A stretch of 64,000 bases of DNA from JALYNX01 sp963749415 (lineage in GTDB: Bacteria; Actinomycetota; Acidimicrobiia; Spongiisociales; ZC4RG35): NCBI GenBank assembly GCA_963749415.1, contig CAVVMG010000001.1, positions 310,001 to 374,000 on the forward strand, in the 5' to 3' direction. The position numbers and the translations under genes were made by a program. Of this stretch, positions 46,483 to 55,709 are shown one piece after another; the first letter of the stretch is position 1, and every line of letters begins with the position of its first letter. The notes beneath the pieces were generated by a model. The model had not been told where the DNA came from. It did no database searches and saw only the letters and a program-made list of their open reading frames with translations.

Positions 46483-48825
46483 TCACTCCCGCTTCATCAT
46501 GGCGAGGGCTTCCATCTCCAGGTCGACGTACTGATCACCGGATACGTCCACAACCACCTCTTTGATGGTTCCTCCAATGAACGGGTAGGGATGTGCGCCT
46601 TCGTAGTCGGAGGTAACCGGTTCCCCGCCGTCCTTGCCCACATTGAGCCCCTCACCGACCAGTGAGAAGTTCCCGGGCTGGGTCATGATCTCGCCTTCGC
46701 CCACCTTCTCGTCATTGATGAACAGCGACACAGTGCCGGTAGTGGGCATGGCGTCGCCTTCCTTATCGAAGGAGACGCCCAGGATCACGTCGCCGGTGGG
46801 GATCGCCTTGGTCGACTCGACCATCTGCTCCTTGGAGCCGACGAAGTTGTAGACGTACTTGAGCTTGCCGTCCTTGATGTACAACGAGTGGCCGCCGAAG
46901 CGAGCCCCATGGCTGAACAGCACACCCGAAGCCTCTTTCGTGTCGATCTTGGCCTCGACCATGATCGAGTAGCTCCGGTTGCGGACGTTGACCGCCGCCG
47001 TCTCCGGCACCTCGGCCGTGCCCGGGTAATAGATGTACTTGTCCCTGGGCGGCGCCACCTGGGGCCGGGTCGGGTCGGCGAGGACCTCGACGGCGGTCTT
47101 GTCCAGCAGCGGAAGGCCGTTGTAGAGGCCGGCGGCATGGAACCAGAGATTGATCATCTCCTGGACCTTGGCCGGGTTCTCCGCAGCCAGGTCGTTCATC
47201 TCTGTGCGATCGTTCTCAGTGTCGTAGAGCTCCCACCGGTCCTCATCGAAGTGACCCCATCCCGCGATGGTCGGGTGGACCGACACCGCCTTCCAACCCT
47301 TGTGCCAGATCGCCCTCGACCCGAGCATGGAGAAGAACCCGGTCTCCTTGGGGGTCGGCACATCAGCGCTCTCGAAGGTGGGTCGGATGCTCACTCCTTC
47401 CAACGGGATCTGATTGAAGCCCTTGACCTCCTCGGGCAATTCGACTCCGAGGCAGTCGTACATCGTGGCCACGATGTCGGTGGCGTGACAGAACTGGCTA
47501 CGAACCTCACCCTTGGCCTCGATCCCCTTGGGCCAGGAGATCACCATCGCGTCGGCAACACCACCTTCGAAGTTGTACCGCTTCCACATCTTGAACGGGG
47601 TGTTGAACGCCCATGCCCAACCCACCGGGTAGTGGTTGTAGGTGGCGGTGGATCCGAGAACATCGAGGTACTGGAGGTTCTCCTCCATGGTGTCGGGGAT
47701 CCCGTTGAAGAACTTGTTCTCGTTCACCGACCCGTTGGGGCCGCCCTCGCCGCTGGCGCCGTTGTCCGAGACCAGCACCACGATCGTGTTCTCCAACTGG
47801 CCGGAGTCCTCGAGATAGTCGAGAAGCCTTCCGATCTCATGGTCGGCGTGGCTGAGGAAGCCGGCATACACCTCGGCCATCCGGCAGAACAGCGCCTTCT
47901 CGTCGTCGGAGAGTGAGTCCCAGGGGCGGACGACATCGAGGGGCGGCCAGGGCTTGTCGTCGACGCTGGTCTCCTCGGCGTAGGGATTGAGCGGGGAGAG
48001 CACCGCGTCCTGGGGCATGATCCCCATCTTCTTCTGATTCTCGAACACGATCTCCCGGTACGCCTCGTAGCCCATATCGAACTTGCCCTTGTACTTCTCG
48101 ATCCACTCCTTGGGGGCGTGGTGAGGAGCGTGGGTGGCGCCCGGACAGAAATACATGAAGAACGGCTTGTCCGGCGCGATGGTCTTTGCGTCCTTGATGA
48201 ACTCGATCGCCTTGTCGGTCAGGTCGACGGTGAGGTGATAGCCGTCCTCGGGAAGCGATGGTTGGTCCACCGGGTGGTTGTCGTAGATCAGGTCCGGGTA
48301 CCACTGGTTGGTCTCGCCTCCGAGGAACCCGTAGTAGCGCTCGAAGCCGCGACCCACGGGCCAGTTTCTCTTGGTCGACGCCATGTTCATCTCGTCGGCC
48401 GCCACCAGATGCCACTTGCCGAGCATGTAGGTGTTCCACCCCTGGTCCCCCAACACCTCGGCGATCGTGGCGCACTCGAAGGGGATGTGGCCATTTGCGT
48501 TGGGAAACCCGGTGGTCGCCTCGGCGATGCATGCCATCCCATTGGTGGTGTGGTTGCGACCGGTGAGCAGTGACGATCTCGTCGGCGAGCACAGGGCAGT
48601 GGTGTGCCAGTTGGTGTAGGTCAGCCCGTTCTCCGCCAGTCGGTTGATGTTGGGGGTCTCGATCAGCCCACCCCAGGGCTCCATCGCGGAGAACCCAACA
48701 TCGTCGAGGACGATGTAGAGGACACTCGGGGCCCCTTCGGGGGCAACCGGCTGGAGGTAGGGCTCCCAATCCGGGACCGAGTCCCGGTCGTCGATGTTGA
48801 TCACGCCTTGGAATGTCTTGCTCAC
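46483..48825 (-). CDS. Arylsulfatase (cysteine-type), paralogue 2
   Basis: 780 residues from GTG 48825 (AAAGGAAG upstream). Metal Asp41/42 (YIVLDDVGFS), formylglycine Cys79 in C-S-P-T-R, GKWHL, and SDNGASGEGG; same C-terminal domain as paralogue 1 (FSHGARFGGHSLYIKDGKL). No signal peptide. Lies just outside repeat copy 3 while paralogue 1 lies inside. Intact. Confidence 0.94.
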   Translation of the reverse strand: MSKTFQGVINIDDRDSVPDWEPYLQPVAPEGAPSVLYIVLDDVGFSAMEPWGGLIETPNINRLAENGLTYTNWHTTALCSPTRSSLLTGRNHTTNGMACIAEATTGFPNANGHIPFECATIAEVLGDQGWNTYMLGKWHLVAADEMNMASTKRNWPVGRGFERYYGFLGGETNQWYPDLIYDNHPVDQPSLPEDGYHLTVDLTDKAIEFIKDAKTIAPDKPFFMYFCPGATHAPHHAPKEWIEKYKGKFDMGYEAYREIVFENQKKMGIMPQDAVLSPLNPYAEETSVDDKPWPPLDVVRPWDSLSDDEKALFCRMAEVYAGFLSHADHEIGRLLDYLEDSGQLENTIVVLVSDNGASGEGGPNGSVNENKFFNGIPDTMEENLQYLDVLGSTATYNHYPVGWAWAFNTPFKMWKRYNFEGGVADAMVISWPKGIEAKGEVRSQFCHATDIVATMYDCLGVELPEEVKGFNQIPLEGVSIRPTFESADVPTPKETGFFSMLGSRAIWHKGWKAVSVHPTIAGWGHFDEDRWELYDTENDRTEMNDLAAENPAKVQEMINLWFHAAGLYNGLPLLDKTAVEVLADPTRPQVAPPRDKYIYYPGTAEVPETAAVNVRNRSYSIMVEAKIDTKEASGVLFSHGARFGGHSLYIKDGKLKYVYNFVGSKEQMVESTKAIPTGDVILGVSFDKEGDAMPTTGTVSLFINDEKVGEGEIMTQPGNFSLVGEGLNVGKDGGEPVTSDYEGAHPYPFIGGTIKEVVVDVSGDQYVDLEMEALAMMKRE

Positions 48826-49027
48826 ACGGAGCTTCCTTTCGAACTAGGACCCCAACGAACGGGCGACTGCAACAGGTCTTGGTCGCCAGCTTTCAACCCT
48901 ACGCGCCTGCGATCGGGGGTCGAACAGGATGGAAGAGCCACGCGTTTCGGCATCGACTCGGCTGCGTAGGATCGCATCGCCGGCGGCCGTGACCGCCAAA
49001 TATGGCCCTACTCCGGAAGGAGCACAT

Positions 49028-49942
49028 GTGATCGACGGACTCCATTTCGCCACGAGCGTTTCTGTCGGCGGCTTCGAATGGACTGGTGACTTCACCACTG
49101 TCGACCTGATCGCGGCCAGCACCAACGCCTTGAACGGTGCCCTGCTGGCCAGGCGGCCGGATCACTACAAGCAGTTCACCATCGTCGGCATCATCTTGAT
49201 GGCGATCCTCGGCGGCCTCGGTGGTGGCATCACCCGCGACCTCTTGGTCGGTGAGGTGCCGTCGGCGCTCACCAACCCGGCATACATCCTGCTCGCGGTC
49301 GCTTTCGGCTTCATCGGATACAGGATCGCCTACGCCGGAGGCCAGCTCTTCCGTGAGGGGATCTTCCAGTTCATGACCGCCTTCTCCCTGCCCTGGTACG
49401 CCATCGTCGGCGCCCAAAAGGGTGTGAACGTCGGTCTCCCGGTGCTCGGATGCCTGTTCCTGGCGGTCGTCGGCCCCACCGCCGGGCGTTACCTGATCGA
49501 CGTCACCAGCGGGGTCACCCCGAAGCACTTCATCCGGGGCGAATGGTTCGTGGGCACCGCCGTGCTCACCGGCGCGGTGTGGATCCTGATCTACTGGGCG
49601 GGGGGCAGCACCTGGTTGGCGATGGGGCCGCATTCATCGTCGGGTTCACGTTCCGGGTCGTCGCCCTCTACCGGGACTGGGAGGAGCCGCTGCCGGCCGG
49701 GCCATGCCGGGGTGGTCATCCATCCCGAGCAGCGGCCTTTGCTGGGCCGCAAGCTCCACGGCAAGTCCCAACAGGAGCTGCGGGACCTGGGCTTGCTCAC
49801 CGAAGAGCAAAGCCGCCGCCCTCTACGGACCGGCGGGTTCTACCGATTTGAGCGAGCGCCGGCACCATCGGGCGGATCGAGCGAGCCCGACGGCAGCTGT
49901 CGACGACACCGCCGGGTGGGGGAAAAATTCTGCTCACCCTGA
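49028..49942 (+). CDS. TRIC-type (UPF0126) cation channel family protein (two frameshifts)
   Basis: GTG 49028 (AAGGAG upstream) starts a UPF0126/TRIC protein: ASTNALNGALLARRPDHYKQFTIVGI, LGGLGGGITRDLLVGEVP and VGPTAGRYLIDVTSG. Frame changes near 49620 and 49705 are needed (AFIVGFTFRVVALYRDWEEP lies in another frame). The C-terminal end is uncertain: the frame ends at 49942, but an earlier end near 49851 is possible. Such proteins are bacterial trimeric K+/cation channels; two repeats of three helices are seen. Divergent from sulfatase 2. Confidence 0.7.
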   Translation: MIDGLHFATSVSVGGFEWTGDFTTVDLIAASTNALNGALLARRPDHYKQFTIVGIILMAILGGLGGGITRDLLVGEVPSALTNPAYILLAVAFGFIGYRIAYAGGQLFREGIFQFMTAFSLPWYAIVGAQKGVNVGLPVLGCLFLAVVGPTAGRYLIDVTSGVTPKHFIRGEWFVGTAVLTGAVWILIYWAGGSTWLAMGPHSSSGSRSGSSPSTGTGRSRCRPGHAGVVIHPEQRPLLGRKLHGKSQQELRDLGLLTEEQSRRPLRTGGFYRFERAPAPSGGSSEPDGSCRRHRRVGEKFCSP

Positions 49943-49947
49943 TCCTG

Positions 49948-51453
49948 GTGGCCGCGGTCGCCAATCTGAACCTCTCGGTGGCCAACGTGGCGCTCCCCTC
50001 CATCGGCGCCGCCTTCGACTCGTCACAGACCGTGCTCAACCTGATCGCGGTTGGTTACTCGCTGGGACTCGCGGCCTCCGTGCTCTATCTGGGAGCGGTG
50101 GGCGACCGATACGGGCGCAAGATGATGCTGCTCATCGGGGTCTCGCTGGCGATTCCGGCCAGCCTGCTCGCCGCCTATGCGCCCAGCGACGAGATCCTGT
50201 TCCTGGCTCGTCTGATCGGGGGCGTCTCCGCTGGGATGGCCTATCCCACCACCCTCGCCCTCATCACCGCCCTCTGGTCGGGCCCTGCTCGGACCAAATC
50301 GATCGCCCTCTGGTCCGGGAGCGGAGGCGCCATCGCCTCACTCGGTCCGCTGGTCGCCGGCGCCCTGCTCCTCCAGTTCTGGTGGGGCTCGGTGTTCCTG
50401 ATCACCTTGCCGCTGGCCGCGGTCGCGCTCTTCATGGCTTTTCGCCTGGTCCCGAGCCACGTGAACGAGACCACCGAGCCCGTAGACAATCTGGGTGGGA
50501 TCCTTTCCATCGTGCTGGTGTCGAGCCTGATCCTCGCCATCAACTTCGCCCCGGTGCAGGGGGAGGCGACTCTCGTGCTCTCGCTCGCCATCGTTGCCAT
50601 CGCCTCCGGGGCCGCCTTCGTCATCAGGCAGCGCCGGGCGCAGAGCCCCCTCTATGACCTGGACATCGCCAAGCGTCGCATCTTCTGGGTCGCAGCTGTC
50701 GCCGGGATCATCGTCTTCGGATCGCTCATGGGGGCGATGTTCATCGGCCAGCAATTCCTGCAGAATGTTCTTGGCTACTCGACCCTCGAGGCGGGTGCAG
50801 CCATTCTCCCGGCGGCGCTGCTGATGGTGATAGTCGCTCCTCGCTCCGCGAAGTTGGTCGAGAACAACGGTGCCCGGGCCACGCTGCTGCTCGGATACCT
50901 GTTTTGTCTCCTCGGCTTCTTGACCATGCTCTTGCTCTGGAGTGAGGGGATCCCGTACTGGCAGGTCGGGCTCGGGTATGCGTTGTTGGGGATCGGAGTC
51001 GGTTTCGCCGGCACCCCGGCCTCACACTCGCTGACCGGCTCGGTGCCGGTGAAGCGGGCCGGGATGGCCTCGGGCACCGCAGACCTCCAGCGAGACCTCG
51101 GAGGGGCGATCATGCAGTCGACCTTCGGAGCTTTGCTCACCGCCGGCTATGCCGCGGCGTTTGTGGCCGCGATCGGCTCCTCGCCCGAACAGGCTCAGGT
51201 CACTTCTTCTGTCCAGAGCCAGCTCACAAAGTCCTTCGCCAGTGCCGAGGCCGTGGCCGCTCAGTACCCCCAGTACGCAACCGAGATCACTGCGGCGGCC
51301 AAGGAGTCATTCCTCCAGGGCGACCAGTGGGCGTACCTGGCCGGCATCATCGCCGTCCTCCTTGGAGCGACCATCGTGTCGATCTTCTTCCCCAGGAAGG
51401 AAGAAGAGGAAGCCCTGCTCGCCCATTACGCCATGGAGGACGCCGCGGCCTAG
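49948..51453 (+). CDS. MFS transporter, DHA2-like (drug exporter type)
   Basis: 501 residues from GTG 49948, ~14 helices: LNLSVANVALPSIGAAFDSS, VLYLGAVGDRYGRKMM (motif A) and LARLIGGVSAGMAYPTTL. The first helix begins upstream (KILLTLILVAAVANLN), so the start shown is late; a frameshift in the run GGGGGAAAAA (49917-49926) would join it to TTG 49848. DHA2 pumps export drugs, lipids or other small molecules using the proton gradient. Stop overlaps the convergent GAP-like gene. Confidence 0.82.
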   Translation: MAAVANLNLSVANVALPSIGAAFDSSQTVLNLIAVGYSLGLAASVLYLGAVGDRYGRKMMLLIGVSLAIPASLLAAYAPSDEILFLARLIGGVSAGMAYPTTLALITALWSGPARTKSIALWSGSGGAIASLGPLVAGALLLQFWWGSVFLITLPLAAVALFMAFRLVPSHVNETTEPVDNLGGILSIVLVSSLILAINFAPVQGEATLVLSLAIVAIASGAAFVIRQRRAQSPLYDLDIAKRRIFWVAAVAGIIVFGSLMGAMFIGQQFLQNVLGYSTLEAGAAILPAALLMVIVAPRSAKLVENNGARATLLLGYLFCLLGFLTMLLLWSEGIPYWQVGLGYALLGIGVGFAGTPASHSLTGSVPVKRAGMASGTADLQRDLGGAIMQSTFGALLTAGYAAAFVAAIGSSPEQAQVTSSVQSQLTKSFASAEAVAAQYPQYATEITAAAKESFLQGDQWAYLAGIIAVLLGATIVSIFFPRKEEEEALLAHYAMEDAAA

Positions 51454-52154
51454 AGGAGGGCGGTGAGCCCTTTGAACAGGAAGATCCCTCCCAGGCCGAG
51501 CCCGACGATGATCTCGATGAGACGGGTGCGAGCCAGCAACCATTCGGTCATCCCACCCAGGATCCTCTGCGAGCTTCGAGGAGCGACGGCCTGGAGCACG
51601 ATGGGAAGGTGATAGGGAACGAGCATGATCAACAGAAAGACGACGAGGACGACGACCACAGCGCCGATGCCCGGTGGGGGCTCGGCGAGGGGAATCTCCT
51701 TCAGACCTGCGGCGTAAACGACGAGGGCATCGGAGTTGATCAGCTGGACCGCCAGGCCGAGCTTGAACAGCGATGCGAACCCCGCTGAAGCGAACCCCTC
51801 GATACGGAGTCGTTGGGCGGCTTCCTTCTCGGGAGAGGGCTTGGCGAAGACGGCGACGACGCCAAGGACCACGAACACGGCACCGAGGATGGTGTCGACT
51901 ATCGCCCCCAGATCCCCGCTCCCCGAGTCGACACCTGCCGCCTCGGCGATGATGAGGATGATGATCGCGAACACGACGTCCAGGAACACCGCGCCGGAAA
52001 CGAATGCGACCCCAGAAGCAATCGGACGTTTCGCTTTGGTCACGATCACGGCGCTGACCACGAGAACGATCGGCGCCGCGAGCATCGCACCCAACGCGTA
52101 AGGCAGCATTGTTCTGAACAGACTCAAAGGCTCGCCCCTAGGCGCTGAATCCAC
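51450..52154 (-). CDS. GAP/Sap-like membrane protein
   Basis: 234 residues, six helices: MLPYALGAMLAAPIVLVVSAVIV at the start and MTEWLLARTRLIEIIVGLGLG at the end, resembling the GAP (Sap, sulfolipid-1-addressing) family of Actinobacteria within the LysE-like transporters. Probably exports a lipid or other product. Start is uncertain: GTG 52154, an inner TTG, or ATG in MLPYALG (about 52109). Confidence 0.65.
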   Translation of the reverse strand: MDSAPRGEPLSLFRTMLPYALGAMLAAPIVLVVSAVIVTKAKRPIASGVAFVSGAVFLDVVFAIIILIIAEAAGVDSGSGDLGAIVDTILGAVFVVLGVVAVFAKPSPEKEAAQRLRIEGFASAGFASLFKLGLAVQLINSDALVVYAAGLKEIPLAEPPPGIGAVVVVLVVFLLIMLVPYHLPIVLQAVAPRSSQRILGGMTEWLLARTRLIEIIVGLGLGGIFLFKGLTALL

Positions 52155-52206
52155 ACCCCTCTGATGCGGTCGGCGCCGAAGCTACACAGCCGGCTTGGGC
52201 GGGTTG

Positions 52207-52972
52207 TCACCAATCGATGGTGCGGACCTCATCCCTGACCACCGTGCCCCCGATCGACGCCGTGTCGTGGTCCCAGCGGAGTTGGATGGTGGATGGGTGG
52301 CCGATCTCGTCGCCCTGGTGGATCACCAGCCGCCCTTCGTCCTGCCCGGCGTCGCCTGAGATGGGCGGCCAGGGCGACTGCGGCGCTCCCTGTAGCCGGG
52401 TCCTCGGGGACCGCCAGCTCTCCGGCGAAGAACCGGGCCTTGACCACGCGGCCCGGATCCTCCCAGGCCCACACCAGGACCTCACCGAACGACACCGGTG
52501 GCGGCACCATGTCGGCAACCGCCCGGGCCGAGGAGAGTCGAACCAGGAGGTACGGGATCGGCATCGACACCGAAACTGCGAGATCGCCGTCGAGTGGAGG
52601 CGGGTCTACCTGCTCGACCGGCTGTCCGCCTGACGCCTTGATCCAGATGGCGACGCCCTCGGTGCTCACTTCCACATCCCCGACCTGACAGCGGATAGTG
52701 CTGACCGGGCCATCGAGCAGATCCTGGAGAGCCCATGCCAGCCCGACGAGCGGATGACCGGCAAATGGCATCTCGATCGCCGGCGTGAAGATCCTCGCCG
52801 TAGGGACATCCCCCTCGAGATCACAGAAGATGGTCTCGGAAAAGCCGAGGTCGGCGGCGATCGCCTGCATGTCCTCGGTGCTCAGCCCCGCGACATCCGT
52901 GACCACTCCAAGATGGTTGCCACCGTCCTGGTCGCGGGTGAACACGCGCAGGATCTGACATTCCCGGCTCAT
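52207..52972 (-). CDS. PhzF family isomerase/epimerase (one frameshift)
   Basis: ATG 52972. PhzF fold marks: RVFTRDQDGGNHLGVV near the N-terminus with the GN.LGVV pattern, LGFSETIFCD (active-site Glu), FAGHPLVG and VPEDPATGSAAVALAAH. The frame changes near 52355-52365 to DAGQDEGRLVIHQGDEIGHPSTI and ends at 52207. About 255 residues. Family members isomerise or epimerise small acids, as PhzF does in phenazine synthesis; the substrate here is unknown. Confidence 0.8.
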
Positions 52973-53011
52973 GAGCCACCAACGCTACCGGCTAGGTTTC
53001 CTCGAGAGCCC

Positions 53012-54436
53012 ATGACCGAGTTCCACTACGAGCCCCTGAGCTATCTAGACGCCTCATTCCTGGCGCTCGAGTCCCGGACCAGTCACATGCACGTGGCCGG
53101 TGTCGCTCTGCTCGACGCCGGTCCGCTCAAGGGGGAAGACGGTGGAATCGACTTCCCCCGAATCAAGTCGCACATTCTCTCCAAGCTGCAATACATCCCT
53201 CGATACCGGCAGCGTCTGGACTGGGTCCCCTACAACCGCCATCCGGTATGGGTCGACGACGAGCACTTCGACTTCGATTACCACGTCCGCCACTCCTCCC
53301 TACCCCGTCCCGGCACCGAGGAGCAACTGGAGAACCTTGCCGGTCGAATCGTCTCTACCCCCCTCGACCGCTCCAGGCCGCTCTGGGAGTTGTGGATCAT
53401 CGAGGGTCTGGACGACAACCGGTTCGCCATCATCGCCAAGATCCACCACTGCATGATCGACGGGATCTCGGGGGTGGACCTGACGACCATCCTGTTCAAT
53501 GTGATCCCCACCTCTGACATCGAAGAAGCCCCGGAGTGGAAGCCACGGCCCTCCCCGACACCGACTCAGCTCGCAGTTGCGGAGTCGGCCCGGGCCACCC
53601 GCAGGCTGATCGACCGGCTCACCCACTTCTCGGAGGCGGTCCGTGACGGGCGGGTCCTCGCCGACCGCACGATGGGCAAATCCGCTGCCGCCCTTTCCTC
53701 GTTGCGCTCGGGATGGCTCACCGCGTCGGACCGGACCCCGCTCAACCCCGACATCGGGCCCAACCGGCGATTCACATGGACCGACCTGCCCCTCGCCGAC
53801 CTGAAGGCGACCAAGAACAACCTCGGCGGCTCGATCAACGACGTGGTCCTCGCCATTTGTGCCGGGGCGCTTCGCAGCTTCCTCGTCGAACAGCGGGGCT
53901 ACGACGTATCAGACACCGAATTCCGGGTGATGAACCCGGTCTCCACCAGAAAGGCCGATCAGCGGGGCGCCTTGGGCAACCAGGTCGCGATGTGGCTCAT
54001 CGACCTCCCGATCGACGAGCCCGACCCGCTCCGCCGGTTCGAGTTGATCAAGAAGCGGACCCTCAACCTCAAGAGGACCAACCAGGCACTGGGGGCCGCG
54101 ACCCTGGTCGAGGTCAGCTCGGGAACACCGATCACTCTGCTCTCGCTGGCGAATCGGGTGGTCGGCTCGAGGATGCGCCCCTTCAACATGACGATCACCA
54201 ACATCCCCGGGCCCCAGTTTCCCATGTACCTGCTCGAGGCCGAGATGCTGGCCAACTATCCGATGGTCCCGCTCTGGGCACAGCATGGCCTCGGGATCGC
54301 CCTCTTCTCCTACAACGGACGACTGTTGTGGGGGATCCAGGCCGACTACGACACCCTGCCCGACGCCCCCCGACTCATCGCGGCGATCCACGACGCGTCA
54401 GCCGAACTGCGCGGCCTCGAACCACGCGCGGTGTGA
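53012..54436 (+). CDS. Wax ester synthase/diacylglycerol acyltransferase (WS/DGAT)
   Basis: 474 residues from ATG 53012. Catalytic HHxxxDG motif at His145-His146-x3-Asp150-Gly151 (IHHCMIDGISG); further family marks SYLDASFLALE and FNMTITNIPGPQFPMYL. It makes wax esters or triacylglycerol from acyl-CoA. The stop overlaps the next gene (GTGA). Fits lipid storage in an actinobacterium that also encodes a FadD-type ligase. Confidence 0.94.
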   Translation: MTEFHYEPLSYLDASFLALESRTSHMHVAGVALLDAGPLKGEDGGIDFPRIKSHILSKLQYIPRYRQRLDWVPYNRHPVWVDDEHFDFDYHVRHSSLPRPGTEEQLENLAGRIVSTPLDRSRPLWELWIIEGLDDNRFAIIAKIHHCMIDGISGVDLTTILFNVIPTSDIEEAPEWKPRPSPTPTQLAVAESARATRRLIDRLTHFSEAVRDGRVLADRTMGKSAAALSSLRSGWLTASDRTPLNPDIGPNRRFTWTDLPLADLKATKNNLGGSINDVVLAICAGALRSFLVEQRGYDVSDTEFRVMNPVSTRKADQRGALGNQVAMWLIDLPIDEPDPLRRFELIKKRTLNLKRTNQALGAATLVEVSSGTPITLLSLANRVVGSRMRPFNMTITNIPGPQFPMYLLEAEMLANYPMVPLWAQHGLGIALFSYNGRLLWGIQADYDTLPDAPRLIAAIHDASAELRGLEPRAV

Positions 54437-54825
54437 GCGGGCTGGATCTGGCGGACGGCCTCCGCATCCTGGGGGCGACGACTGGAGATGTCCTCGATCA
54501 CCGGTCGCACCTGCACTTCGCCTGGGGGGTCCTCGACGAGGCCGAAAGCCTCGAAGACGCGACCCGGGTGGTGTCACTGACCATCCGTCACATCGCCGAT
54601 CTGGGCGGCAACCCGGGCAAATACCATGAAACCGTGACCGTGTTCTGGATCCGGCTGTTGGGCCATCTCCGGGAGAGATATCCCGATGTGGCCGATGTCG
54701 AGCAGATGCTCGAGATATACCCGGCGGCCGGCGATCCCGGGCTGCCGCGGAGGCATTGGTCGGATCTGGACAACCCGAGAGCCCGGACCACCTGGGTCGA
54801 ACCGGATCTGCTGCCTATCCCGTGA
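54433..54825 (+). CDS. Conserved hypothetical protein coupled to WS/DGAT
   Basis: 130 residues from GTG 54433, overlapping the acyltransferase stop, and itself overlapping the following transporter start (GTGA). Helical; carries HRSHLHFAWGVLDEA and NPGKYHETVTVFW, recurring histidines that could bind metal. No family named by me. The coupling on both sides suggests a joint role with the neighbours. Confidence 0.75.
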   Translation: MSGLDLADGLRILGATTGDVLDHRSHLHFAWGVLDEAESLEDATRVVSLTIRHIADLGGNPGKYHETVTVFWIRLLGHLRERYPDVADVEQMLEIYPAAGDPGLPRRHWSDLDNPRARTTWVEPDLLPIP

Positions 54826-55709
54826 CCCTGATTGCAGCGCTGGCCGGCGCTCTGGCCATCTCATTCTCGGGGATATTCTTCGCCCTTTCGGGGGTCGATC
54901 CGGTCACCGGTGCCTTCTTCCGGGTCGCCTACGCCCTTCCGGTCCTCTTCGTCATTTGGTTCCTGTTCCGCGACCGGGACCGGAGAACCACGCAAAAGCG
55001 CCTTCTCGCGTTCGGCTCTGGCCTCCTTCTCGGTGTGGACATGGTGGCGTGGCACACCTCGATCGGGTACATCGGGGCCGGGCTGGCCACCCTGATCGCC
55101 AACACCCAAGTGGTGTTCGTCGCTCTAGCCGGCTGGCTGGTCCTCAAGGAGCGGCCGAGCAGCCGCATCCTGATCGCAATCCCGATCGTTCTGGTCGGAG
55201 TGTCGCTGGTCAGCGGCTTGGGCCAGAGCGATGCCTTCGGATCCGATCCCCTGCTCGGGACCCTGCTCGCCCTCACCTCGGCGATGTTCTACGCGGCGTT
55301 CATCCTGGTGTTCCGGGCGTCGAACGACATTCAGGCCCCTCCGGCCGGCCCGCTGATGGAGGCGACTGCAGGCGGATTGTTGACCATCCTCGCGTTCGGG
55401 CTCTTAGGCGGGGGCATCGATTTCGCCCCAACCTTCCCGGCACATGGCTGGCTGATTGCCGTGGCTCTGGGCGCTCAGGTCGGGGGCTGGCTCCTCATCG
55501 GCTACGCCTTGCCCCGGCTCCCCGCAGTGGAGACGGCGACCATCATCCTGGTGCAGCCGGTGTTGACGATGATCTGGGCCTCGATGATCTTCGACGAGCG
55601 GCCCTCGAACCTGCAGCTCATCGGTGCAGCTCTCGTCCTCGCCGGTGTCGGATTCGTGGCAGTGGCCCGAGCCCGAGGGGCTCCGGAGCCGGCCCCGTCC
55701 ACGGTCTGA
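54822..55709 (+). CDS. EamA/DMT family transporter
   Basis: 295 residues, ten helices, two EamA repeats: DPVTGAFFRVAYALPVLFV, then ANTQVVFVALAGWLVLKERPS and a second-repeat ILVQPVLTMIWASMIFDERPS. Small-metabolite exporter of the DMT superfamily. GTG 54822 overlaps the previous stop. Third gene of the WS/DGAT operon; ends directly against the convergent CvpA gene. Confidence 0.9.
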   Translation: MTLIAALAGALAISFSGIFFALSGVDPVTGAFFRVAYALPVLFVIWFLFRDRDRRTTQKRLLAFGSGLLLGVDMVAWHTSIGYIGAGLATLIANTQVVFVALAGWLVLKERPSSRILIAIPIVLVGVSLVSGLGQSDAFGSDPLLGTLLALTSAMFYAAFILVFRASNDIQAPPAGPLMEATAGGLLTILAFGLLGGGIDFAPTFPAHGWLIAVALGAQVGGWLLIGYALPRLPAVETATIILVQPVLTMIWASMIFDERPSNLQLIGAALVLAGVGFVAVARARGAPEPAPSTV

